Positions 1-12,438 of a stretch of DNA of 64,000 nt are shown here, one piece after another. Positions within the stretch are counted from its first letter, which is position 1, and each line of letters starts with the position of its first letter. The DNA is taken from assembly GCF_023016265.1 (NCBI RefSeq), contig NZ_CP095412.1, positions 310,001-374,000 of the forward strand, in the 5' to 3' direction. Source of the stretch: Blastococcus sp. PRF04-17. GTDB taxonomy: Bacteria > Actinomycetota > Actinomycetes > Mycobacteriales > Geodermatophilaceae. Made by a program: the position numbers and the translations under genes. The notes under the pieces were generated by a model. It was given only the letters and a program-made list of their open reading frames with translations, was not told the origin of the DNA and did no database searches.

Positions 1-1013
1 CGCACCTCGGCCGCCCCAAGGGCGCGCCGGACCCGCAGTTCTCCCTGGCGCCGGTCGCGGCGCGCCTCGGTGAGCTGCTGGGCGCGCCGGTGCCGCTCGC
101 GGCCGACGTCGCCAGGGACGACGCGTCCGCCCGGGCGGCCGCGCTCGGCGACGGCGACGTCCTGCTGCTGGAGAACGTGCGCTTCGAGGCCGCCGAGACG
201 TCCAAGGACGACGCCGAGCGCGGAGAGCTGGCCGACCGGTTCGCCGCCCTCGCCGACGTCTACGTCGACGACGCGTTCGGCGCCGTCCACCGCAAGCATG
301 CGTCGGTGTTCGACGTGGCCGAGCGGCTCCCGCACTACGCCGGCCGGCTGGTCGCCCGCGAGCTCGACGTCCTGCGCCGGCTGACCACCGAGCCCGAGCG
401 GCCCTACGTCGTGGTCCTGGGCGGGTCCAAGGTCAGCGACAAGCTGGCCGTGATCGAGGCACTGCTGCCGAAGGTCGACCGGCTGCTGGTCGGGGGCGGC
501 ATGTGCTTCACCTTCCTGTCCGCGCAGGGCCACGGCGTCGGGAAGTCGCTGCTGGAGGCCGACCAGGTCGATACCTGCCGGCGGCTGCTGGCCGAGGCCG
601 GCGACCGCATCGTCCTGCCGGTCGACGTCGTCTGCGCCCCGGAATTCGCCGCCGACGCGCCGACGGCGACGGTAGCGGTGGACCGGATCCCCGACGACCA
701 GATGGGCCTGGACGTCGGCCCGCGCACGGTCGAGCTCTTCGGCACCGAGCTGGGCGACGCACGCACGGTGTTCTGGAACGGCCCCATGGGCGTCTTCGAG
801 CTGGCCCCCTTCCAGGAGGGCACCCGCGGGGTGGCGGCCGCGGTCGCCGCCGTCGACGGGCTCTCGGTGGTGGGCGGTGGGGACTCCGCCGCCGCCGTCC
901 GCCAGCTGGGGCTCGACGAGGGCGCCTACGGGCACATCAGCACCGGTGGCGGCGCCTCCCTCGAGTACCTCGAGGGCCGGGAGCTCCCGGGCCTCGCCGT
1001 CCTCGCCGACTGA
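1..1013 (+). CDS. pgk: Phosphoglycerate kinase, 5' end outside the window
   Basis: Glycolytic enzyme that makes ATP from 1,3-bisphosphoglycerate and ADP in the cytoplasm. The reading frame is open from the first bases of the window (codons start at position 3) and begins inside the conserved HLGRPKG motif, normally near residue 60, so about 60 residues are missing and 336 are present. Visible motifs are [11 protein letters not shown], the nucleotide-binding GGGMCFTF stretch, the GGGDSAAAV loop and the C-terminal [13 protein letters not shown], all expected of PGK. The stop lies 12 bases before tpiA, so the two are cotranscribed. Nothing looks degenerate. Family assignment is secure. Confidence 0.97.
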   Translation, partial: HLGRPKGAPDPQFSLAPVAARLGELLGAPVPLAADVARDDASARAAALGDGDVLLLENVRFEAAETSKDDAERGELADRFAALADVYVDDAFGAVHRKHASVFDVAERLPHYAGRLVARELDVLRRLTTEPERPYVVVLGGSKVSDKLAVIEALLPKVDRLLVGGGMCFTFLSAQGHGVGKSLLEADQVDTCRRLLAEAGDRIVLPVDVVCAPEFAADAPTATVAVDRIPDDQMGLDVGPRTVELFGTELGDARTVFWNGPMGVFELAPFQEGTRGVAAAVAAVDGLSVVGGGDSAAAVRQLGLDEGAYGHISTGGGASLEYLEGRELPGLAVLAD

Positions 1014-1025
1014 TCAGGGGCTGAC

Positions 1026-1853
<828 letters not shown>

Positions 1854-1901
1854 CCGCCGCTGCCGCCGCCGGCCGCACAACCGGGGGCGGAACAGCAGGC
1901 T

Positions 1902-3683
1902 GTGGAGAAGACGCTCGAACGGCTCGACCACCGGCTCCCGTCCTGGGCGCGGGGGTGGTGGCCCCGACGACGGATCATCGCGGCCGGCGCGGTCGTGGTC
2001 CTCGTCGTCGTCGTGGCGGTCAGCTGCCTCGGCGGCTCGGGCGGGCGGGCCGACGTCCCGGTCGTCGAGGGCGAGCCGAACGCGGCCGTGGACGGCGTCC
2101 GCGCGCCGTCGGACCGGACCGGCGGCACGCTGCGCGTCGTCACCGGTCAGATCGACAGCCTCGATCCGCAACGCTCGTACCTCCCCGGCGTGTGGAACCT
2201 CATGCGGCTCTACACCCGCACGCTGGTCACCTACAGCACCGAGCCAGGAGCCACCGGCACCCTGGTCCCCGACCTGGCCACCGACCTCGGCACGGTGTCG
2301 GAGGACGGGCGCAGCTGGTCGTTCACCCTGCGCGAGAACGTCCGGTTCGAGAACGGCCGGCCGATCACCGCGCAGGACGTGAAGTACGGCATCCAGCGCT
2401 CGTTCGCCTCCGACGTCATCGTCGGCGGGCCGACGTACGTGGTGGACCTGTTCGACGACCCGGGCAACCCCTATCCGGGGCCGTACTCCCGCGAGGAGGA
2501 CGACCCGGAGCTCACATCCATCGAGACCCCTGACGAGCGCACCATCGTCTTCCGGCTGCGCGCTCCTCAGCCCGATCTGCCCTACGTGCTGGCGCTGCCC
2601 TCGAGCAGCCCGGTGCCGGCCGAGGCCGACACCGGCGGCAGCTACGGCGCCGACCCGGTGTCGTCGGGGCCCTACGCGATCACGTCGGTGGATCCGGCCG
2701 CCGGGATCCTGCTCGACCGCAACCCCCAGTGGGACCCGGCGACCGATGACGTCCGCACCGCGCTGCCCGACCAGGTAGTGGTCCGCTCGGGGCTGGGCGG
2801 GGTCCAGCGCGACCAGGCGCTGCTCGCCGGCTCGGCCGACCTCGACACCACCGGCGCCGGAGTCCAGCCCGCCACCACGGCCCGGCTCGCCGCCGACGAG
2901 GACCACCCCGTGCGCGACCGGGTCGACGACCTGACGACCGGCGCGCTGCGGCTGCTGGCGCTGCCGACGGTCGTCCCGCCGATGGACGACGCCGCCTGCC
3001 GTGCCGCGGTCGCCGCCGCGATCGACCGCCGGGCGGTGCAGGAGGCGCTCGGCGGGCCGGTGAACGCGGTGCGCAGCTCCCAGCTGTGGCCCCGCGCCCT
3101 GGGCGACGGCCCGGAGGACGCCGACCGCGGTCCCGACCTCGACGCCGCGCGGGCCTCGCTCGAGGAGTGCGGAGCGCCCGACGGCTTCGACACGGTCCTG
3201 GCCGTCGCCGACACGAAGGTCAGCGTCGACGTGGCCGAGGCGATCGCCGAGCAGCTCGCCGAGGTCGGCATCCGGGTCGAGATCCGTCCGCTGCCCGCCA
3301 CGTCCTTCTACGCGACGGACGTCGGCGATCCGGCCAACGTGGCCGCCAACGGCTACGGCATCGTCCTGGCCACCTGGACGGCGGACTTCCCGACCCCCGC
3401 CTCGTTCCTGGTCCCCCTGGTCGACAGCCGCAGCATCCGCGCCGTCGGCAACACCAACTACGCCCGACTCGCCGCCCAGCCGGTCGACGCGCTGGTCGAC
3501 CAGGCCCGCGCGTCGGGGGAACCGGAGGCGTGGCGGGCGGTCTCGGCCGCGGTCACCGACGCGGCCGTCTACGTCCCGCTCGCCGAGACCCGCGTGCAGC
3601 TCGTGGCCGGTCAGCGGCTGCGCAACGGCGTCGTGATGCAGCCGTACAGCGGTTACGACGTCGCCACCGCCGGCGTGCGCTGA
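1902..3683 (+). CDS. ABC transporter substrate-binding protein, family 5 (peptide/nickel type)
   Basis: A 593-residue exported solute-binding protein of the SBP_bac_5 family, whose members bind oligopeptides, nickel or related ligands at the outer membrane face for an ABC importer. Residues 1-24 are charged, residues 25-42 form one hydrophobic segment, and VAVSCLGG around residue 43 is a weak lipobox, so it is probably a lipoprotein. The body has the family pattern: TGGTLRVVTGQIDSLDPQ near residue 80, a DLATDLG-type region, ITAQDVKYGIQRSF, and YAITSVDPAAGILLDRNPQWDP. Start is a GTG 48 bases after tpiA. No permease or ATPase gene is adjacent, so the ligand is unknown. It sits inside an otherwise conserved pgk-tpiA-secG order. 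Confidence 0.85.
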   Translation: MEKTLERLDHRLPSWARGWWPRRRIIAAGAVVVLVVVVAVSCLGGSGGRADVPVVEGEPNAAVDGVRAPSDRTGGTLRVVTGQIDSLDPQRSYLPGVWNLMRLYTRTLVTYSTEPGATGTLVPDLATDLGTVSEDGRSWSFTLRENVRFENGRPITAQDVKYGIQRSFASDVIVGGPTYVVDLFDDPGNPYPGPYSREEDDPELTSIETPDERTIVFRLRAPQPDLPYVLALPSSSPVPAEADTGGSYGADPVSSGPYAITSVDPAAGILLDRNPQWDPATDDVRTALPDQVVVRSGLGGVQRDQALLAGSADLDTTGAGVQPATTARLAADEDHPVRDRVDDLTTGALRLLALPTVVPPMDDAACRAAVAAAIDRRAVQEALGGPVNAVRSSQLWPRALGDGPEDADRGPDLDAARASLEECGAPDGFDTVLAVADTKVSVDVAEAIAEQLAEVGIRVEIRPLPATSFYATDVGDPANVAANGYGIVLATWTADFPTPASFLVPLVDSRSIRAVGNTNYARLAAQPVDALVDQARASGEPEAWRAVSAAVTDAAVYVPLAETRVQLVAGQRLRNGVVMQPYSGYDVATAGVR

Positions 3684-3691
3684 GCGTCGGC

Positions 3692-3697
3692 TAATCT
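3692..3697 (+). promoter_or_regulatory. Candidate -10 element for secG
   Basis: TAATCT lies about 50 bases before the secG ATG and just after the preceding stop codon. It fits the TANNNT pattern of actinobacterial housekeeping promoters, but no convincing -35 is visible. Confidence 0.35.
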
Positions 3698-3745
3698 CGG
3701 AGACCGGAGCCGGCGCCCGTCGCCGGTCGCGAGCCTGGAGAGACA

Positions 3746-3982
3746 ATGATCGAGCTGATCCTCAACGTGCTGCTGGTGATCACCAGCGTGCTCCTCGTGG
3801 TGCTCATCCTGCTGCACCGGGGTAAGGGCGGCGGTCTGTCGTCGATGTTCGGCGGCGCGGCGTCGTCGTCCCTGAGTGGCTCGGCCGTCGTCGAGAAGAA
3901 CCTCAACCGGCTGACCGTCTTCACGGCGGCGATCTGGACCGTGTGCATCGTCGGCCTCGGCATCCTGGTCAAGACCACCTGA
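3746..3982 (+). CDS. secG: Preprotein translocase subunit SecG
   Basis: Small membrane subunit of the SecYEG export channel. The 78-residue product has two transmembrane segments (about residues 2-22 and 54-74) around a glycine/serine-rich cytoplasmic loop beginning LLHRGKGGGLSSMFGG, the family hallmark. The ATG follows a GGAGAG ribosome binding site. A secG gene close to pgk-tpiA is the normal actinobacterial arrangement; here an ABC binding-protein gene lies between them. Length and topology are standard. Confidence 0.95.
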   Translation: MIELILNVLLVITSVLLVVLILLHRGKGGGLSSMFGGAASSSLSGSAVVEKNLNRLTVFTAAIWTVCIVGLGILVKTT

Positions 3983-4029
3983 CGCCGGACCCGCGCACGA
4001 TCGTGACCCGGGATCGCCGCTCCAGGCCC

Positions 4030-4035
4030 TAGACT
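4030..4035 (+). promoter_or_regulatory. Candidate -10 element for rbpA
   Basis: TAGACT lies about 50 bases before the preferred rbpA start and matches TANNNT. No -35 or SigR-type box can be made out upstream. Confidence 0.3.
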
Positions 4036-4085
4036 GCGCGCGCGGCGACTGGCCGCACATCCCGTACCCGATGCAGGGGGCGCTC

Positions 4086-4427
4086 GTGGCTGGTGGCAAC
4101 GCGATCCGGGGCACCCGGGTCGGAGCAGGTCCGATGGGTGAGGCCGAGCGCGGCGAGGTGGCCCCCCGGAACCGGGTCCCGTTCTGGTGCGCCAACCGGC
4201 ACGAGACCCGGGTCGCCTTCGCCAGCGACGCCGACGTGCCCGACCTGTGGGACTGCCCTCGCTGTGGCCTGCCGGCCGGGCAGGACGAGCAGAACCCGCC
4301 GCCCGCGCCGCGGACCGAGCCCTACAAGACGCACCTGGCCTACGTGCGGGAGCGGCGCAGCGACGCCGACGGTGACGCCCTGCTCGAGGAGGCGCTCTCC
4401 CGGCTGCACAGCCGCCGGGGGCTCTGA
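4086..4427 (+). CDS. rbpA: RNA polymerase-binding protein RbpA
   Basis: Actinobacterial transcription factor that binds the principal sigma factor and RNA polymerase and stabilises the open complex. The N-terminal stretch IRGTRVG resembles the LRGSRLG/LRGTRL start of known RbpA proteins. The core has Cys/His positions (WCANRHE, then WDCPRCG) that could bind zinc, and the C-terminal half has the sigma-interaction pattern around PYKTHLAYVRERRS, followed by an acidic/leucine helix ending RLHSRRGL. I chose the GTG at 4086 (113 residues) over the ATG at 4071 because AGGGGG lies just upstream of the GTG and the protein then starts close to its relatives. Confidence 0.92.
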   Translation: MAGGNAIRGTRVGAGPMGEAERGEVAPRNRVPFWCANRHETRVAFASDADVPDLWDCPRCGLPAGQDEQNPPPAPRTEPYKTHLAYVRERRSDADGDALLEEALSRLHSRRGL

Positions 4428-4455
4428 GCCGGGTCAGTCGCGCCGGGTCAGTCGC
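4428..4455. repeat. 14-base tandem direct repeat, two copies
   Basis: The unit GCCGGGTCAGTCGC occurs twice back to back at the junction of the convergent rbpA and small-protein genes. The first copy starts 1 base after the rbpA stop and the second contains the stop codon of the minus-strand small gene. Confidence 0.9.
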
Positions 4456-4606
4456 GCGGTCGCGTCTCCCACCGCGCGGTCCGGTGGTCCCAGTACTGCG
4501 ACATCGGTCGGGTGCGGCGCCGGACCTCCGGGCGCGGCTCCTCAGCGACCCGCTCCCCGGCCCGGGGGGCGGGGACGACGTACTCGCGCGTCTGGACGAC
4601 GGTCAT
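4448..4606 (-). CDS. Small basic protein of unknown function (52 residues)
   Basis: A short minus-strand gene convergent with rbpA. I do not recognise a domain. The product starts MTVVQTREYVVPAPRAGERV, is rich in Arg, Pro and Glu, and ends with an aromatic, basic tail (MSQYWDHRTARWETRPRD). It has no transmembrane segment or cysteine. The ATG at 4606 is preferred because AGGAG lies about 7 bases upstream; an in-frame ATG 27 codons further upstream has no such site. The ordered codon use and clear ribosome binding site make it a probable real gene. It ends 20 bases from the rbpA stop. Confidence 0.55.
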   Translation of the reverse strand: MTVVQTREYVVPAPRAGERVAEEPRPEVRRRTRPMSQYWDHRTARWETRPRD

Positions 4607-4703
4607 CGGCGTACTCCTGGCTGGACGGGTGCGGCGAGCATGCCGCCTCTGCCGGGGAGAGGCCGCGACCCGGGTCATCGGATGCACCGGACCCGGCCCG
4701 TCG

Positions 4704-5480
4704 TCACGCGTGGTGGTCGGAGAGATCCACGCGGGCGAGGTGGTCGGCGGTCAGGAAGGCGCGGCGCAGGTCGGCGCTGAGCCCGTCGAACGGAGACGTC
4801 TGCGACCGGTGCTCGGCCATGGCGGCCTCGCGCCGGTCGAGAACCGCGGTCGTGTCGAGGACGTCGGTGACGTCCTCGTCGGCCCGGCCCAGGGTCGCGG
4901 GGTCGAGGCCGTGGTAGGCGGTGTCCGGCCGCACCGACCGCATCTCGTCCAGCCACCGGCGCAGCAGGCTGTTGGGCAGGCAGTGCTCGTAGAGCGCCGG
5001 ACCCTGGGAGCCGGCGAGCGCGGCGCGCATGCCGGCCCGCACGTGCAGGTGGTCGCGGTGGCCGTCGCTGCCGTCGAGGACCACGACGACGTCCGGGCCG
5101 ATCTCCTCGACCAGCCGGCCCAGCACCACGGCGAGCTCGTCCACCGGCGCGGAGCACAGGGCCCCCGGGCCGCAGGCGCCGTCGAAGCCGGAGTCCCGGT
5201 AGCCGAGCAGCTCGAGGCGGGCCACGCCCAGGTGGCCGGCGGCCCGGCGCAGCTCGACCTCGCGGACGCTGCCGAGGTCCGTCCCGTGCGGCAGTTCGGC
5301 CGCCGGCTCGCCGGCCTCGCCCCGGGTGGCGCACACCACCGTGACCTCCGCGCCGCGCGTCGTCGCGTGGGCGATCGTGGAGCCGCACCCGAACGACTCG
5401 TCGTCCGGGTGCGCCACGGCGACCAGCCAGCGGTCACCGGGTTCGGGGTGCTGGAGGAGGTCGCGCGTCGTCCCGGTCAT
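4704..5480 (-). CDS. PIG-L family deacetylase (MshB/Mca-like)
   Basis: Zinc-dependent LmbE/PIG-L amidohydrolase of 258 residues. Members of this fold deacetylate GlcNAc-linked substrates or cleave mycothiol conjugates; the substrate here cannot be told. The metal-binding motif AHPDDE is at about residue 25, and the second metal ligand region is [12 protein letters not shown] at about residue 140. The ATG at 5480 overlaps the pgl stop by four bases (ATGA), pointing to translational coupling; a start 14 codons upstream would lie deeper inside pgl. It is the last gene of the tkt-to-pgl operon. The region between its end and the small-protein gene shows no further gene. Confidence 0.85.
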   Translation of the reverse strand: MTGTTRDLLQHPEPGDRWLVAVAHPDDESFGCGSTIAHATTRGAEVTVVCATRGEAGEPAAELPHGTDLGSVREVELRRAAGHLGVARLELLGYRDSGFDGACGPGALCSAPVDELAVVLGRLVEEIGPDVVVVLDGSDGHRDHLHVRAGMRAALAGSQGPALYEHCLPNSLLRRWLDEMRSVRPDTAYHGLDPATLGRADEDVTDVLDTTAVLDRREAAMAEHRSQTSPFDGLSADLRRAFLTADHLARVDLSDHHA

Positions 5481-6243
5481 CGACCGGGCAGCATGCCCGC
5501 CGCGGCGCGGTCGAGCAACCACCTGGTGGCCCGCCGGCCGTGCACCCCTGCGGCGGGCAGCTCCGTCGGCTCGGCGCCGGCGACAGCGCGGGCCACCGCG
5601 GAGGCCTTGCCCTCGCCCGCGACCAGCAGCCAGACCTCCTCGGCCGAGTTGATCGCCGAGAAGCCGAGGCTGACCCGGGTCGGCGGCGGCTTGGGGCAGT
5701 CGCGCACGGCGACCACGGGCCGGTCGTCGGCGGCCGCGGGGGAGTCCGGGAAGATCGAGGCAACGTGCCCCTCGGCACCCATGCCGAGCAGCAGGACGTC
5801 GAACCGGGGGAGTGGGACGCCCGGCGGCGCCGCGGCGGCGAGCTGCCCCGCGTACCAGGCTGCCGCGTCCTCGGGCTCGGCGAACCCCCGTCGGAGGGCG
5901 GCATCGCGTGGATCCGGTGCTCGGGGACGCCCACCCGGCCCAGCAGCGCCTGGCGGGCCTGCTTCTCGTTGCGCTCGTCGCTCCCGGCGGGCACGAAGCG
6001 CTCGTCCCCCCACCAGAAGTCGACGTGCTCCCAGTCGACGGTCTCGCGGACCGGCTCGGCGGCCAGGCCCGCGACCTGCTCCAGCACGGCGGTCCCGATG
6101 CCCCCGCCGGTCAGGACGACCGACGCGCGGCCGTCGTGCACCGCCTGCGCGGCGGCCAGCCGGGCGACCAGCGCCTCGGCCACGACCCGCGCGAGCGCAT
6201 CGGCGTCCGGCTCGACGACCACGTCCGGGGTAGGTGCGCTCAC
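5477..6243 (-). pseudogene. pgl: 6-phosphogluconolactonase, frameshifted
   Basis: Hydrolyses 6-phosphogluconolactone in the oxidative pentose phosphate pathway. The N-terminal part starts at a GTG overlapping the opcA stop (GTGA) and reads [20 protein letters not shown], then [14 protein letters not shown] and [20 protein letters not shown] as far as [10 protein letters not shown]. The C-terminal part continues in another frame with [37 protein letters not shown] and [21 protein letters not shown]. The frames meet at the run of five C at 5885-5889 (plus strand); one extra base there restores a 255-residue protein of normal length. All active-site motifs are intact, so sequencing error is as likely as true inactivation. 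Confidence 0.85.
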
Positions 6244-7278
6244 GTCGCGGCAGCCTTCTTCCGGGGCTTGGTGCCCTGGCCGTTCTGCTCGGCGGGGTCG
6301 ACCCAGACGTGTTCGCGGGTCTCCTTGCGCTCGGCCAGCCCGGTCACGCCGGTCACCGCCTCGAGCGCGTCGCTGTAGGGCTCGTCCGGATCCAGCCGCC
6401 GCAGCTCCTCGCTGAGCAGGTCGCCGAGCACGCGCTCGGGCAGCGCCACCGTCGCGTCCGGCCGGTACGGCTGCTTGATCACGGCGCCACCCCGGCGGTC
6501 GGCGTGGATCTCCACCTCCTCGTCCTGGTCGAGCACGAGGACGACGGAGGAGACACCGCTCTCCCCGGGGCGGCGGTCGGTCGGCTCCACCGAGATCGGG
6601 CAGCCGCAGCGCGACGACAGCCACCCGGCCAGGAGCTGGGCGGTGGCGTTGCCCGGGTCGCCGGTCACGCTGCCGCCGCGTACCTCCACCGGGGCGCCGC
6701 GGCGGCCGGACACCGAGTCCAGCGTCGAGGCGAGGATCGCCCGCCACGCGGTGCTCCGCGTCCACGTCAGGTCCGTGTCGCCGGGGGCGTAGTCGGCGGC
6801 GCGGGTGCGCAGCGCCGCGATGCAGTCCTCGGCCATGGAGCTGTCGGTGATCCGCCGGTCGGCGAAGACCGCGAGCGCGTCGGTCGCCAACCGGTCCGGT
6901 GGCGGAGCGTGCCACCAGGCGACCACCGGCGCGTCGGCGGCCAGCAGCGGCAGCACCACCGACTCGGCGTGCAGCCCCAGCCCGGCCGTACATGCGCATC
7001 ACCACGGCCTCGCCCGGACCCAGCCGGCCACCGATCAGCACCTCGGCGTCCAGCCGCGGCACCGGGGCGTCGATCTGCCGGCGCACCACGATCAGCACCC
7101 GGCAGGGGTGCATCTCGGCGGCGTGCGTCGCCGCCTCCTCGGCCTCGGCGACCCGGCTCTCGTCGGCGACGACGATCAGCGTCAGCGCGACGCCGGACAG
7201 CACCGCACCGCCCGTGCGGCGCTGGGCGGCCAGCTCCTTGACGACGGCGGACCCGGTGGTGTCCCAGAGCGTGGTCAT
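6240..7278 (-). pseudogene. opcA: Glucose-6-phosphate dehydrogenase assembly protein OpcA, frameshifted
   Basis: OpcA associates with and activates the Zwf dehydrogenase in actinobacteria. The first part starts MTTLWDTTGSAVVKELAAQR at an ATG with AGGAGG about 8 bases upstream, and runs through CRVLIVVRRQIDAPVPRLDA to MRMYGR. The rest, in another frame, reads LHAESVVLPLLAADAPVVAW and ends in [11 protein letters not shown]. Removing one base from the CCC at 6981-6983 (plus strand) joins them as MYGRLGLHAES and gives about 345 residues, the normal size. It lies between zwf (25 bases away) and pgl (overlapping). The insertion may be a sequencing error. Confidence 0.85.
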
Positions 7279-7303
7279 GGCCTCGTCCTCCTCATGGGCG
7301 ACC

Positions 7304-8820
7304 TCATGGGCGGCGCCACCTCCGTCCCTCGGCGGCCAGCATCTCGTCGGCCGCCCGCGGGCCCCACTCGCCGGCCCGGTAGAGGTGCGGGGTCGTACCG
7401 GCCCAGAACTCCTCGAGCGGGTCGATGACCGCCCAGGACGCCTCCACCTCGGCGTTGCGGGGGAACAGCGTCGCGTCACCCAGCAGCACGTCGAGCAGCA
7501 GCCGCTCGTAGGCCTCCGGGCTGCTCTCGGTGAACTGCTCGCCGTAGAGGAAGTCCATGGACACGTCCCGGACCTCCATCACGCTGCCCGGGACCTTCGA
7601 CCCGAACTTGAGCGTGACCCCCTCGTCGGGCTGCACGCGGATGACCAGCTGGTTGTTGCCGAGTTCCTCGGTGTCGGTGTCGGCGAAGGGCAGGTGCGGC
7701 GCTCGCTTGAACACCAGCGCGATCTCGGTGACCCGGCGGGGCAGCCGCTTGCCGGTGCGCAGGTAGAACGGGACGCCGGCCCACCGGCGGGTCTCCACAC
7801 CGAGGCGGACGGCGGCGAAGGTCTCGGTCCTCGAGTCGGGGTCGACGCCCTCCTCCTCGCGGTAGCCCTTGGCCCGCTCGCCGGCCAGCCACCCCGGCTC
7901 GTACTGGCCCCTGACCGCGAAGGTGCCCATGTCCTCGGGCACCGAGATGGCCCGCAGCACCTTGAGCTTCTCGGTCCGGATCTCCTCCGCGGAGAACTCG
8001 ACCGGCTCCTCCATCGCGGTGAGCGCCAGCAGCTGCAGGAGGTGGTTCTGCAGGACGTCCCGGGCGGCGCCGGTCTTCTCGTAGAACTGGGCCCGCCCGC
8101 CGATGCCGACGTCCTCGGCCATCGTGATCTGCACCGAGTCGACGTGGTGGACGTTCCAGATCGGCTCGAACAGCTCGTTGGCGAACCGCAGGGCCATCAG
8201 GTTCTGGACGGTCTCCTTGCCCAGGTAGTGGTCGATGCGGAACACGTCGTCGGCGCTGAACACCGAGTCGACCAGCTCGTTGAGCTGGCGGCTGGAGGGC
8301 AGGTCCTCCCCGAACGGCTTCTCGACCACGACCCGGCGCCAGCGCTCGGGCGTGCTCTCGGCCATGCCGGTGCGCTGCATCTGCTTGAGCACCGTGGGGA
8401 ACATGGCCGGTGGGATGGACAGGTAGAACGCGGCGTTGCCGCCGATGCCCTGGCTCCCCTCGAGGTCGGCGAGGGTGGCGGCCAGGCTGTCGAAGGCGTC
8501 GTCGTCGTCGAACGAGCCCTGGATGAAGGTGATGTCGGTGGCCAGCTGCTCCCAGACGTCCTCGCGCCAGGGCGTACGGGCGTGCTCGCGGGCGGCTTTG
8601 CGGGCGAGTTCGGCGAAGTCCTGGTCCTCCCAGTCCCGGCGGGCGAAGCCGAGCAGGGCGAAGTTCGTCGGCAGCAGGCCGCGGTTGGCCAGGTCGTAGA
8701 CCGCCGGCAGCAGCTTCTTGCGGGCCAGGTCGCCGGTGATGCCGAACACCACCAGGGCGCACGGCTCCGGCACCCGGGGAGGCGTCGGTCGCGCGGGTCC
8801 CGCAGCGGGTTGGGGATCAT
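7304..8820 (-). pseudogene. zwf: Glucose-6-phosphate 1-dehydrogenase, frameshifted near the N-terminus
   Basis: First enzyme of the oxidative pentose phosphate pathway (glucose 6-phosphate to 6-phosphogluconolactone, making NADPH). The start MIPNPLRDPRDRRLP is typical of actinobacterial Zwf but lies in a different frame from the remaining 489 residues, which begin VPEPCALVVFGITGDLARKK (nucleotide-binding) and contain the active-site RIDHYLGKE and EKPFGEDL. One more base in the GGGG at 8776-8779 (plus strand) restores LPRVPEPCALVVFG and a 505-residue protein. Translation from the GTG at 8773 alone would still make an almost complete enzyme. Follows tal by 34 bases in the operon. Confidence 0.88.
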
Positions 8821-8854
8821 GGGGAGTCCTCGGTCCGGGGGCTCTGCACGCCCC

Positions 8855-9955
8855 TTACTTCTTGTCCTCGAGCTCGGTGCGCACCGACTCGGTGAGCTCG
8901 TCCCAGGAGTCCACGAACTTCTGCACGCCCTCGTCCTCGAGCACGCGGAAGACGTCGTCGAGGTCCACGCCGGCGTCGGCCACCGCCTGCATGACGGCGG
9001 CCGCGTCCTCGTAGGACTTCTGCACCGGGGTGCCCGGCTCGCCGTGGTCGGCGTAGGCCTTCATCGTCTTCTCCGGCATGGTGTTGACCGTGCCGGGCGC
9101 GATCAGCTCGGAGATGTACATCGTGTCCGAGTACTCGGGGTTCTTGACGCCGGTCGAGGCCCACAGCGGCCGCTGCGGGGCGGCCCCCTGGGCCTCCAGC
9201 GCCCGCCAGCGGTCGGAGGAGAAGACCTCCTCGTAGGCCTGGTAGGCCAGCTGGGCGTTGGCGATGCCCGCCTTGCCCTTCAGCGACGCGTCGGCGCCGC
9301 TCTTCTCCAGGCGCTTGTCGATCTCGGTGTCGACGCGGGAGACGAAGAAGGAGGCCACCGAGGCGATGCCCTCGAGCGACCCGCCGTTCGCCAGCCGCTT
9401 CTCCAGGCCGGAGAGGTAGGCGTCCATGACCGCGCGGTACCGCTCGAGGCTGAAGATCAGCGTGACGTTGACGCTGATCCCGTTGGCGATCGTCTCGGTG
9501 ATGGCCGGCAGCCCGGCCTCGGTCGCCGGGATCTTGATGTAGAGGTTGGGGCGGTCGACCAGCCACCACAGGTGACCGGCCTCGGCCGCCGTCGCGTCGG
9601 TGTCGTGCGCCAGCCCCGGGGCGACCTCGAGGGAGACCCGGCCGTCGCCGGGGGACATCTGCGCCACCGGCGCGAGCAGGTCGCAGGCGTCCCGGACGTC
9701 GGCGGCGGTGATGGTGCGCAGCGCCTCCTCGACGCTGACCTTGCGGACGGCCAGGGCGTGCAGCTGGTCGTCGTAGGACTCCGACCCGCTGATCGCCGCC
9801 GCGAAGATCGTCGGGTTCGTGGTGACGCCCACGACGGAGTGCTCGTCGACGAGCGACTGCAGGTTGCCGCTGCGGATGCGGTCGCGGGACAGGTCGTCGA
9901 GCCAGACGGCGACCCCTGCCTCGGAGAGCTCGGCCAGTTTCTCGTTCTGTGCCAT
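8855..9955 (-). CDS. tal: Transaldolase
   Basis: Transfers a dihydroxyacetone unit in the non-oxidative pentose phosphate pathway. The 366-residue product starts [20 protein letters not shown] and has [11 protein letters not shown], the Schiff-base lysine region [26 protein letters not shown] and [13 protein letters not shown], the pattern of the longer actinobacterial TalB-type enzymes. AAGGA precedes the ATG. It lies between tkt (35 bases) and zwf (34 bases). No pgi gene follows it, unlike in some relatives. Intact. Confidence 0.96.
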   Translation of the reverse strand: MAQNEKLAELSEAGVAVWLDDLSRDRIRSGNLQSLVDEHSVVGVTTNPTIFAAAISGSESYDDQLHALAVRKVSVEEALRTITAADVRDACDLLAPVAQMSPGDGRVSLEVAPGLAHDTDATAAEAGHLWWLVDRPNLYIKIPATEAGLPAITETIANGISVNVTLIFSLERYRAVMDAYLSGLEKRLANGGSLEGIASVASFFVSRVDTEIDKRLEKSGADASLKGKAGIANAQLAYQAYEEVFSSDRWRALEAQGAAPQRPLWASTGVKNPEYSDTMYISELIAPGTVNTMPEKTMKAYADHGEPGTPVQKSYEDAAAVMQAVADAGVDLDDVFRVLEDEGVQKFVDSWDELTESVRTELEDKK

Positions 9956-9990
9956 GTCTCGTGTCCTTCTCGATGGGTGGGGAGCGGGGT

Positions 9991-12201
<2,211 letters not shown>

Positions 12202-12320
12202 CTGGTGGGTGCTCCCTCGAGTTGGCCTGCGTCCTGCGGCTGAGCGTCCGTCCCGGGCCGGCGCTGGACCGGGAGCACGCCGTCGCTCTACCCGCTGCGC
12301 GCGCCGCAGCAACGCGATCA

Positions 12321-12379
12321 AGCCTAGTCATCACGGCCGATGCCGCAGCGCTGGGCGGCTGCCCCGGCCGGGCTACAGT
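12321..12379. promoter_or_regulatory. Divergent promoter region of tkt and ctaB
   Basis: A TAGGCT hexamer on the minus strand (12321-12326) faces tkt and TACAGT on the plus strand (12374-12379) faces ctaB. Both match TANNNT; -35 elements are not clear on either side. Confidence 0.35.
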
Positions 12380-12438
12380 GGCTCGGTCCCCGTCCCATGC
12401 TCGGAAGTAGGGCTAGTGCTGTTCAGGTCCGGCTCCCG

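Noticed and set aside
5434-7479. A single 681-residue protein on the minus strand
   Set aside because: It is an artefact of frameshifts: parts of opcA and pgl happen to share one frame, joined by out-of-frame sequence.
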